Shown: piece by piece, positions 31,901 through 41,858 of the stretch
Numbering within the stretch: the first letter of the stretch is position 1
Layout: each line of letters starts with the position of its first letter
Origin: Chlorokybus atmophyticus
Lineage: Eukaryota; Streptophyta; Chlorokybophyceae; Chlorokybales; Chlorokybaceae
DNA length: 64,000 bases
Assembly: GCA_009103225.1 (NCBI GenBank)
Contig: RHPI01002262.1
Coordinates: 162,612 to 226,611, forward strand
Direction of reading: 5' to 3'
Position numbers and translations under genes: made by a program
Notes under the pieces: model-generated
What the model was told of the DNA's origin: nothing
The model's input: only the letters and a program-made list of their open reading frames with translations
Database searches by the model: none

Positions 31901-34465
31901 TGCGGCTAAGCTATTGCTGGAGCGATTGTAGGACCTTTCTTGGCCCAGTTATTGAGCATCACGTTTTCGTGACTTGTGGCATATATCCGCGAGTTATGAG
32001 TTTGCCGCGGATATCGACCGGGGCCCCAGGACCAGTCCGGAAGGTGCCAGAAAACGGAGGGCCAGTCGAGAAGGGCTCGACCAGACTTTTGGAAGGGCTT
32101 GGCGTCAAGTAGTCAAACTTGACCATATGAGCACCTTATCAGGGGATCTTTGGTGTAAGGAAGGTCGAGAAGTATACTACAAGGTCCTCCAATCACATCT
32201 TAGCATCTAGTTTTGTGTAGCATGGGAATCGTCTAGACAGTAGCATGTGCAGATTGGTAGGTATAAAAGCGATATTCTACAATGTGCAATACAACCTTTA
32301 GCTCCCTAGTTTCTTGTGTGCAAGCCTGGTGGTGGTTAGCAGGGGTTGCTAGCGTGTGTCCACTGGTGTGTGTGCTTGCTTGTATGACGATCCAAGGCGC
32401 TACACAAGTCGGTGAATAGCTTCAAGCGCGTGCGTACGCGACTCGCCACTCGGAGTGGCGGGGCGGCCGTGTGTGCTTCGCAGAGGGGGCAAGGTTCTGG
32501 TGTGAATACCGTGCCTTGGTAAGAGGGTTGTTGATTGGACCAACTCACAGGTGACAAGGCACGAGCACCGTCACATGCTTGATCACCACATGCTTGATCA
32601 TGATGCAGCTAGCGTTCGATCATTGCTAGCTTCGTCTGGCGGGACTGGCATTGCTAGGGGCTTTTCTAATCCGTTCTGTCTACCCGCCTAACAACAACAA
32701 CAGCCCGCACAACCATATTAAGCAATGTCAGACAACGGTGAGACCGTAGTCCCTTACGACCAGCTGCCACACATGATGCTCATCGCCACAATGGCTACCA
32801 ACGCAGAACTAAATTATATCCGCTTGCAAAGCTTGTATGGCGTTGAGATGATTGCGGTATCAACAGCATCAACCAGTGCATGTATAGCCTCAAATGTTTT
32901 GCCCTGCATCGCCTTACAATGTTTGACACATTGATCGTATTTGCGATTTATGTATACATGTTTTTTGGCTTTCTGTCAATACGCGGCAAGTGATCAATGT
33001 GCAACAAGCTTTGTCATGTTGAGTGGTTGTGCAATGTGTGCAGCATGCTCTTCTTGTTAACATGTGTTGTCAACATGGGTTTCTTATTGCATATGTCACC
33101 GCTAAAGCTTATCCGCAATGATGCATGAAGAATAAGACTTTAATATGAGCATGCGCAATACAACAATGCGTGTGTGATATGCATGACAATGTTACAAGCG
33201 TTACTACTGCAACTTATTTGCGACACATATTATAAGGCGAAGATTATTTGAGTGTAAGCATGCGTAAAAGATCAACATGCTTATGATATTCTTAACAATG
33301 CATTGCTTGCGGCGTTTACTCTCACTTGCGCTGGTGTTGACATTGAAAACGCAGTTGCTCCAGCAAGAACTATGCTTCTAGTCGGAGCCTTCGGCTAGCT
33401 ACATTGAGGAGCTGTTGCTTCTTATTGCTTATTATTCTGGTTACTGCAAGTTTTGACGCCTTCACGATCGAACGGTCGCGATCGGACGTTTCGCATGCAA
33501 TCGCCCAGTGTGACGCGTCTCGTAATAAATCAATGTTAATAATTCATCACGCTTATACGCGTGACTTTCGTTTTCACGGCCGGCCCCTTCGGAGCGTTAG
33601 AAACCTCGTATGCAATTAACGACGCTATAGCAGGTCTCGCCTGCGCTGTGGAACAGCGATGCCGGTGGCCGCGTCACCCTCGCTAAGTTACATCTCGATT
33701 GTGTGTTGATTAACCTTGCTTGTCAAGGCCAGTAACTTGACGGCCGTGACACATCACGCTTGTGAGCGGTTTGCGCGTGATTATTTTTGATACACATGAA
33801 CAAGTACATATACACAGATATGAATACATACACCGATACACATACATTCAGTTTCGTCAATATATTTATACATACATACATTGACGTATGTAAATGTGTA
33901 TGCATTTATATGTCATCGTAAATGTGTACATATATAGTCATATAAACGTGTAAAATCGTGTATATATACCTATATGTTGACACATACATATGTAGATGTC
34001 GGTTACCATAAACACATTCACGTGTGTCCATTCAATGCCATGTGCACACCGTCCTCATTTCGTGCGATAGATTTCCCTCGATTGCCCTATAACTAAGGGA
34101 TTTCGCAAAATGCGGGTGTACTTCTGACGGCTCAGAATGAGTCAAAATTGACTAAACAGTGGTCAACTGCCACTCGTTGATAGCAACTTGTATTCGCCGG
34201 CTGGCGTTACTGTGTGTTGCCTTGTAGCATGACGTGCCATTGTGACGCGCACCTGAACGATTTCAAAGGTTCAACGCGCAATTTATACTATACTACTATA
34301 CCGTTACCGTTATCGTTATCCCGGGAAGAGTAACCATCACTTCGCGTTCGCTCATGTTATGGTTACCAATTATTATTAGGGAGCGGGATGGCCTCGTCCC
34401 CATTACTCCGCTCGGCGCGCTAATGTGAAGTACGGCATAGAGCCACCTTGGGCGAGCAGCCGCAA
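31901..34465. other. Spacer without a recognised gene
   Basis: Short frames only. A small plus-strand frame starting MSDNGETVVPYDQLPH (32,725-32,934) follows a CAACAACAACA leader-like stretch and could be a mobile-element gag start, without support. 33,780-34,010 is TA/CA-rich. Confidence 0.4.
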
Positions 34466-34873
34466 TCAGGCGCAAATGTTACTATAGCGCGCAATGTCAT
34501 ATACTGCGCGCCAAGCATGGGTAATGTGCATTGCACGATGCAGCACGCGCCAAAAGCATTGCGCGCCAGCTATCGTGCAGCTCATGAGTGATTTTCGGTA
34601 TTGCGTCACGTCGCACAGGTACAAGTCATCGGCTCGCAGTGCATGCAAGCGAGCATTTCTCGCCGCAACCCTGCGCACGAGACCGACGTGGCGGCCAAGT
34701 AAGCATACCGTACTATCCTTCCCCCTTCCGAACTGCGTGGCCGTACTAGCTTCGTACAGATCACGCAGTTCCGGGAGATCTCCGGTTCTTGCGGCTGGCA
34801 TTCCACATACGAGGTCCGATACCTTTCGGCGTCTACAAGCAGAGCCGCATTGTACCGGTCGACTACAATTCAT
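34466..34873 (-). CDS. Unknown conserved frame, copy R
   Basis: A 135-residue minus-strand frame (MNCSRPVQCGSACRRRK..) shares the LPELRDLYEASTATQFGRG core with the 30,132-30,398 frame. It lies head to head with the right ferritin-like gene, as in the left arm. Its function is unknown and the start and extent are uncertain. Confidence 0.3.
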   Translation of the reverse strand: MNCSRPVQCGSACRRRKVSDLVCGMPAARTGDLPELRDLYEASTATQFGRGKDSTVCLLGRHVGLVRRVAARNARLHALRADDLYLCDVTQYRKSLMSCTIAGAQCFWRVLHRAMHITHAWRAVYDIARYSNICA

Positions 34874-35242
34874 GAACCGTTACATGGTGAATCACTGACC
34901 GCTTACGCACGCTTGTTTTCAAACGCTCAAAGCATGCTGGCAGTAATAGTTTCACCATCTTGTATAAGAAGCCACACTGCCACAATTATCGGCAGAGTTG
35001 TGGCGTGACATCGTCTGTCATTGTGTGCAACAGTGATTGTGTCCACGCTGCTCAAGCCAGGTGGGTGCGGATGTAAATGACTCTCTTCTCATGCTCACTA
35101 GTTCTCATTGTCTCATGCTGCTGTGTACACCACTCTGCAGCCAACCCTGTGCATGGCTAACAATGTATTTGACTGCCTGCACAGACTGAGTTGGCACTGC
35201 GTTGTCGCAGCATCCAAAGGAGTACTGGTGAAGACACACACA

Positions 35243-35325
35243 ATGGTGCACCTCACCGCCTTGGTGGCGCTCTTCGCCTCCATGCTGGCGGCCACTGCCA
35301 TCCCTACCGCCCTTGCCTATGGTAA

Positions 35326-35384
<59 letters not shown>

Positions 35385-36349
35385 GCCTTGAATGTTGTGC
35401 CCAGACCAGTAACTGACACCCTTTTGTACGTGTCTTCCCTACACAGCCCAAATAGACATCGATGTTCTCAACTTCGCCCTCAACCTGGAGTACCTCGAGG
35501 GCGAGTACTACTCCCGCGGAGTCTTTGGTGTTGGCCTCTCCAGTGCTGACAAGGGTGGAGGCCCAGGCGCTTCCGCCCCTGACTTTGGCGGCAAGACTCC
35601 CCTGAAGAAGCAGACCTACGCCATCATGTATCCCATTGCTAGGGATGAGCGCAACCACGTGCGCTTCCTCCGCCTCGCACTCGGCTCTGCTGCCGTGCCC
35701 GCACCCGAGATTGACCTCCTCGGAGCCTTCGGTGCTGCCGCTGATGCCGCCCTCAAAACCTCCCTCAGCCCCAAGTTCAACCCTTACGCCAATGACTGGT
35801 CTTTCTTCGTGGGAGCCTTCACCTTCGAGGATGTGGGTGTCCAGGCATACAAGGTGAGAATGCCATATCCACCTACCCACCCACACTTCACACACATGCG
35901 CTTAGCTGCTTGAAGCAACTACAGACACATACCCACATAGTCAACTAACTGCCGGTTTTGCATCACAGGGTGCCAGCCCTCTAATCCAGGACAAGGGTTA
36001 CTTGGAGGCTGCTGCTGGTATCCTTGCTGTGGAGGCTTACCACGCCGGTGCCATCCGCGCGCTGATGTACAACAACAGGTGGGGCATCATCGAGCCGTAT
36101 GGCGCGTACGTGATGGATGTGGCTCAGGCCATCTCTGACCTCCGCGACTCCGTCAACGGTCCCCTCGACACCGACCGCGGCCTCCGTTTCAACAACAAGA
36201 CGTACTTGTGCGACCTCTCATTGGCGGATAAGAACTCTGTGGCCTACTCTGCTTCTACCAGCGCTGTGCTTCGCATCGTGTACCTTGGTGGTGAGCCTGG
36301 TGTGGGCGGTGGCTTCTTCCCCAAGAAGCTCAACGGCAACATCTACTAG
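35243..36349 (+). CDS. PCC13-62-type desiccation-related ferritin-like protein, copy R
   Basis: Exons 35,243-35,321, 35,447-35,853 and 35,969-36,349 give 288 residues, with the same phases as copy L and an identical third-exon length. The signal peptide is MVHLTALVALFASMLAATAIP. The ferritin-like ligand motifs LEYLEGEYY, RDERNHVRFLR, FTFEDVG and VEAYHAG are all kept. The differences from copy L are mostly conservative. Both copies therefore appear functional, probably as secreted or apoplastic stress proteins. Intron 1 has a shorter (TC)n tract. The upstream region keeps the GCAG acceptor but not the upstream ATG seen in copy L, so the upstream exon is probably untranslated. Confidence 0.9.
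35328..35380. repeat. (TC)n microsatellite in intron 1 of copy R
   Basis: A 53-bp pure CT/TC run directly after the 5' splice site, homologous in position to the 147-bp tract of copy L. Confidence 0.95.
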
Positions 36350-37770
36350 AGTGCTTGTTTGTGTTTGTGTGTTAGATCTTTAACTGTAGTGTGGTACATT
36401 AGTAGAGTAACGTCTCTCATTTTTGTCTTGCAGTCTGTGACTGCTTTGATACCAATAAAGTGTTCTGAGAATTGCTGCCTCTCTGCTTGTGTGAGGATCT
36501 GTTCTCCATTGCATGGTCGTGATGTGCTGCTTAGCACATGAGCACCTATCTTCATTGACCAACCCCTATGAGCTTTGATAATTTCTCCCCCGATATTGTG
36601 CCAACACTGTTGCAGTGTCCTCTGATGCATACACCTCGCTTGCTCGTAAGTGCAAATGCACACTCCAGAGTTACATAGCTTCAACCGAGGACATGCATAG
36701 TTACCCATACAGAAGTAAGGTAGTCTCAGCCGCGCGCGAGTGTCTACGCGCATGTTCATACCCACGTGCACAGATGTATAAGCGCATAGGTACAGTAGCA
36801 CCTGCATACTCAGACGCACATGCATGCACATTCGCACGTTTACACACGCATGCACATGCGCGTGTACATGCCTGTGCACGCATGCGCCTGTGCATGCACA
36901 TGAGCGTGACTCGCTTGCGCACGAACGCACGTGTGCAAGCTAGCTCACTCTGACTACTGCGCCATCTTATGCCATCTCTCTGTTCTCTCCGCCAGCCACA
37001 ACAACCATGCACACAACAAGGCTGTCGCCTTCTATAGAGGCGTGCCTCACTCGGGCCCCCAAAACTCGCGCCAAAACAGGGAGGGTTGTGGCAATTGTAT
37101 AAACGACACCACCACTACAGCAGTAACAGCAAAGTCCAAAAGCGGTCCAATGGCCATACCTACTCACAGCAACCTTCAACCATGATGAATTGATCAATTG
37201 AATGAAAAACTGCATGCTGCAGCACGCAAACCACACACTGTTTCAAGTTACTCAACAAGCCCAACATCCTGCGCAACTCCGCATCTGCACTACACAGCGT
37301 GCACACAACCGCAGCTATTGAAAGGCGTCCCCCAAAGTTAAGTTATGCAGCGCTCAGCCCCGTTTCTCACTAGGCAACACAGGCAGAAACCCTGTTGCTC
37401 CTGACTGTTGATAACGCCAGCCTTTTGCATGAGAGCATGTACACCTCATCGTGCGTGGCCCAGCGCCCATGGCCACACGGGCAGCGCAGTAGGTGTGTGT
37501 CCCCTTGGGTGTCAATGGTGCACCCCACAGATCATTACGCACACAGTAGTGGCTGCAGCAACCCCGTAAGGCTGTGGTTTACCGGGGCTTGCTCTGTCTC
37601 GTTGTAGATGTGCATACATAAACTGGCATATGCCTGTGCAGTTGCACCCTCACTCAGTGCCATGTCTGTTGGATTACACATCAACGGCAAGTCCTCCCTA
37701 CTCGTACACCTTTGAACCTCACTACTTCCCTCTACTGGCTTAGTCAACCAACAAGGATAGATATACAACA
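36350..37770. other. Tail-to-tail intergenic region
   Basis: Lies between the 3' ends of the right ferritin-like gene (+) and the membrane protein gene (-). It contains TGCA/CACGCA-rich low-complexity DNA at 36,750-36,940. It is matched in inverted form by 27,010-28,560, so similarity here is due to the duplication and not to coding. Confidence 0.6.
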
Positions 37771-39209
37771 TTACTCTTCTTTTCCTGTGATACTGCTGGC
37801 GCTACTGCTGCTGGCCTCAGCAGAACCGGGCAAACCCACCTGCAAACGAAAAGAGATTATCGACCATGGCTGGTGAGCTCTGGAGTCGTGTGATATTGTT
37901 AAAAAGGCACGTATCACAAGTCGAGTGACACATGTTACCTTCCAAGCATAGATGGTAGCCATGGCTATCACATCTGCCGAGTACACCGCGGCAAATGACT
38001 TCCAGAATATTGGCAGGGTGACATTGATGACAGGTATCAACAGGAACAAGATGTTGAGAGCGTCCTTCTCGGCTGCTTTGCAATCACGCGCACGCAGACC
38101 CGGCACCGCTGCAAATGACGGATACACGCGCGCGCACACAAGTACATCAGCATAGCATACAACAGCAAGTAACGACTACACGCAACATGTTGTTGCTGTT
38201 ATTGCTACTAACAAGTGCAAGTTTCTCACCAAACATCCAGACGGACCACATGCCGATGAGTCTTGCAATAGACGGCCCTTCTGAGGGGAAAATCAGGTTG
38301 TACGACAGCAGGCCGCCTGCGGCGATGCCAAGTATGCTCTGCCATTCAAAGATGGAATATAGCAGCGTCCCGGGCTGCGCAGGGTTCTTCTGCTTGGTTG
38401 AAGACCTGTGGAATAAATGAATGAAGGAATGAACCTTTATCATATCATATAACAAGCTGCCACTGACTCGTCTTGAGACACCACTCGCTTATCGCATGCA
38501 GCAGCAGTGGCGATCAAGTATGGTTACACAACGCAATATTGAATGTTGCTACCAAGCAACATGCTACAGTGACATGATCAACAAACCAATAGCAGTAAAG
38601 ACAACCACAACAGCCTGCGTGTAAGCACAATGATCGCACACTCAAAGATATATTCACAAACAAACTCGAGTGCACTAACTGAGCACATTGATGAAGTAGC
38701 ATACAGGCATACATGGAAATAGAGTTAGTACATGCGCACACACACAATCGTGCGTGCATACTCTTGTGCGCATGCGCACGAGCATGCACGCGTACATTCA
38801 CAACAAACAACCGACACACCAATTGACGAAGTGTCACCACAAGAAATATTGCACAATGCCCAGTACTAGCGCATTCATACACTACAATAAGCATTCACCT
38901 TGGCGCAAATGTGCCGGCAGCTTTGCGGGCAAACCTAGCGACGTCCTTCTCGAGCTCGCTGGCGCCGGCGCCGACCTCGCGCTTCTTGGCGGAGGTGGAG
39001 GCGGCGTCGTTGTCCTCGTCTGTCTTGGCCTGACTGACCTCCGTCTTGGCTGCGGCGGCGGCGCGGCGGGGGCTCAGCTTGTGCTTCCCGGGAGAATTGG
39101 CCTTGGCCTTGTGGCCTCCATGGTAGAAAAGAGGCAGAGGCAGGGTCACCCCGCCTGCAGCAGCCCTCAGTGCACCCACCGCCCCCCTACTGCCCATCGC
39201 CGCCGCCAT
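37771..39209 (-). CDS. Conserved green-lineage plastid membrane protein, four hydrophobic segments
   Basis: Exons 39,209-38,899, 38,405-38,230, 38,108-37,939 and 37,839-37,771 join in frame (phases 2, 1, 0) to 241 residues. The N-terminus is Ala/Arg/Ser-rich and transit-peptide-like. The middle is Lys-rich (SELEKDVARFARKAAGTFAP). The membrane part has SILGIAAGGLLSYNLIFP, RLIGMWSVWMF, LRARDC, NILFLLIPVINVTLPIFW and SADVIAMATIYAW. I recognise this as a family present across land plants and algae with the same KNPxxPGT, LIFPS..P, GMWSxWMF and LRARDC motifs. I do not know a function or symbol. The start Met is followed by a normal transit composition. It is divergently paired with the NOPCHAP1-like gene 257 bp away. 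Confidence 0.85.
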
Positions 39210-39466
39210 TGCAACTCCTCCACCTCGTCGTCCTGCTCCTCGTCTTCTTCACCCTTCGCACTCTCTCTTCCTTTCCCTCCTCCTTCGCCGCCGCCGCCGC
39301 CGCCGCCGTCAACGCGTCCACGTGTCACGCTAACAAAACCCTAGCCTAAGCGCGATATCATATGCAAGCATGGCTGATATCTGAGTTTGATAGAGTAGAT
39401 TAATAGTAAGTAATATATGCTTGTATGTTACGCCTTGCCACATGCTTTCGGAGTATCGCTACAGCA
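39210..39466. promoter_or_regulatory. Divergent promoter, membrane protein / NOPCHAP1-like
   Basis: The 257-bp interval between two opposite start codons contains a CCG trinucleotide run (39,289-39,309), a CACGTG G-box (39,319-39,324) and a telo-box AAACCCTAG (39,336-39,344). Co-regulation of both genes is inferred. Confidence 0.55.
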
Positions 39467-40776
39467 ATGGCGGCGGTGGCGGCGGCGGCGGCGGAGGAGG
39501 GGGGGCCGGGGACGACGGGGTCATCGGCGTCAGCGGGGCCGTCGGTGGGGGTTCGGCGGAGCAAGGAGCTGCTTCAGGCGGAGACGTCGAGGCCCTTACG
39601 TAAGCCTTGGCTTGATTGCAAAAGCCTCTGCCGCAGGTGAATGCATGGCAAGAGACAGCAGCAATCCACATTGTGAGTGGCATAGGTTGAGAGCACACGC
39701 GTAAGGTTGACAAACTTTGTTTGTTGTGCTCTTTTCCAGCAAGTGGGCTGCTGTTGAGTAATAACGGATCAGTCAATGTGATTCGCGGGTGTGCCCCTGC
39801 TGGGGCTGCGCCAGCCTTTAGGACTCCTCAACCCAGCGCAGGTGTGTGTACTGGATATATGTCGAGTAACTTGCTTTATTGCTCCGTTGTCATTGGTTGG
39901 AGCATTTCTGCCACTGCACTGACCTCCAAAGCGACATGTATGTAGTGTGTGTGCATGCATGTGCGTAAGTAGCAGGTGTTTACGTGTATGTGAAGTTCGC
40001 GGAGTTCTTGTCGACATAAGTCATGCCTGGCTTTGATAGTTATTTTCGTAACATTTGTCTTCCCTTCTCATGCAGTGATGTCAAGGCTTCAGGCTTTCCT
40101 GCCAGAACTTGCGCTGGCAAATGCACAACTGGAGGCAGCCATGCAGGTAATACATTCACGATTGACGCAACAACATTACTAGCAAGCATGCAATGGGAGT
40201 TTAGAGCATGGTGAAGTTATGGCATGAAAACATTCTAAGTATACCCTATGACCATCCACTCAGGACCGGTCCGCATCTGAATTTGATATTGAAGTCGCAT
40301 CGGACGATCCCGAAGCTCAACAAGTGATCATGGTAAGAACTTCTGTTACGAGCCTACACGATAGACATACATGCCTTGCTGTTGAGGTGCTTACCACCCT
40401 GTACGATCACAAGTAATACTATGCTATGCATAGGATGTTGTCTTGGGAGTCGTATGAAAGCAAGCACAGAAAAATGATGTACAAAACAACCACTTAGGAT
40501 GTTGCGTTGGGAGTTGTGGAGTTGAAGAACGACGCTGCAGTCCAGGCGGCTGAGAGGGCGATATCGGGTGGTGGAGATGTTGATATACCGGCTGTAAATA
40601 TGGCCAGTGAGGACAGCAGCAGTGATGATGGAAGCGATAGTGAGAGCGACATTAGTGATGGTGGTGATGTCGGTGAAGGCGAGAAAGACCACAATGACGG
40701 TGAGGTTGTTGTTAACAAGGCGCAAGCAGGTGCTGATAGCAAAAAGCGCAAGAAGCCTGCCATTGAGGTTTTGTAG
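39467..40776 (+). CDS. NOPCHAP1: NOPCHAP1-like box C/D snoRNP assembly chaperone
   Basis: Exons 39,467-39,599, 39,740-39,841, 40,076-40,146, 40,264-40,332 and 40,498-40,776 give 217 residues with consistent phases. The Ala/Gly-rich N-terminus leads to SKELLQ. The family core follows: VMSRLQAFLPELALANAQL, EFDIEVASDDPEAQQVIMDVALGVVEL. The human protein (C12orf45) has the same RLQxFLPxxAxAN and VIxMDVALxExx blocks. The C-terminus is acidic and Ser-rich with a basic KKRKKP nuclear signal. In animals the protein links NOP58 to the R2TP complex during snoRNP assembly; the same role is inferred here. TGTAA occurs downstream (about 40,890), a possible algal polyadenylation signal. Confidence 0.85.
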
Positions 40777-41858
40777 GCACAGGGCTTGTTGTGTGTGTGT
40801 GGTTGGAGGTTGAAAGCTGTTTTTAGAGTTTAGAGTTAGGGTTAGCGGAGGTGACGTGTTTTTCTGAGGAGACATCTGTTGCTAGTGTGTTGTAAATTTC
40901 AAAGTTAGGCACACGCTTGTTCAGACGTCATCAACCAGTGCAAGTCATTGACTCTGATGCACAGCATGTCAAGGCGATCTTGCCAACAGGCCTAGTAACC
41001 CTTGGTTCACCTGGATGGGGTGCTTGTGTGCAGTACAGTATGCTCTTGCAACATCTGCCAGTAAATGGACATGAATCATCTAATCAAGTGACAAACGCCA
41101 AGTTTAGGTTGCTTGTTGATTGTTGTTGTTGTTGTTGTCTAGCTTGTGGTTTGTGGTCCAGTCAGCGATTGGTATAGCTAGCTGTGCTCTGGGCCCCCAT
41201 ATGTATGTCTTATGTGCGTTGTAATGCTATTGCGCTTGCTTGCGCATACTTGAAGAGTATGTTTGCGCACGCACTTTGCACTTGTGAGCTTTATGCTTGC
41301 AATAAACTGACGCTGTGAGTACCTTTCTGTCACCAACAGCGCAATTGCTTCAGATGTCTTGGCTACTAAGTTGCCAAGAGCGAAAAATGTCGGCTGTAGA
41401 CTACAAACATTGCTGTGGCATTCACCTGCCATGCTTGTATGCCATGTACAGCTGATTGCGTAACTGTATGCAAGTCCTCCTTGCCGCAAGGCACCAGCTA
41501 ATCGGCACAATACTTGAGCGTAGCAACAACCACAGCTGGAGAGCACCAGCAGCAATACTCTCCTTGACGACCAAATGCTTTTGAACTGCCACTGCTCAAG
41601 TACGATGTTGTTGCCACAACATGTAGACCTCGCTTGGCATGCTCCTAAGCAACAACTCCGCAGTGTTGCCGCGTCTGTGTCTCAGCTCGCATGTCACTCG
41701 ATACCATGTGCTTGCAGCGCATCTGGCATTGCGAACCTTGCAACAACATAAGCAATGCCACCAACACAGCAACCTAAGCACAACCAACACTTGGTTGGCA
41801 TGCAACCACTACAATGACTTCTAGACGCTAAGCCATTCCAATACAATGACAGCAATCT
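40777..41858. other. Tail-to-tail intergenic region, no gene seen
   Basis: Between the 3' ends of the NOPCHAP1-like (+) and HslU (-) genes. It probably holds both 3' untranslated regions. It includes a short TTG-rich stretch at 41,116-41,140 and AATAAA at about 41,300. Confidence 0.6.

Larger units (their letters stand above)
34690..38100 (-). repeat. Right arm of large inverted duplication
   Basis: Reverse-complement partner of 26,703-30,340. It contains the right ferritin-like gene and extends through the intergenic region into exons 4 and 3 of the intact membrane protein gene. Because that gene continues intact to 39,209, this arm looks like the source and the left arm the derived copy. 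Confidence 0.88.

Noticed and set aside
31528-32112. 194-residue plus-strand frame as a gene
   Set aside because: No domain, lies over the palindromic motif cluster, and has no splice or promoter support.
32725-32934. gag start of an LTR element (MSDNGETVVPYDQLP)
   Set aside because: Only 69 codons, no zinc knuckle, protease or RT nearby.
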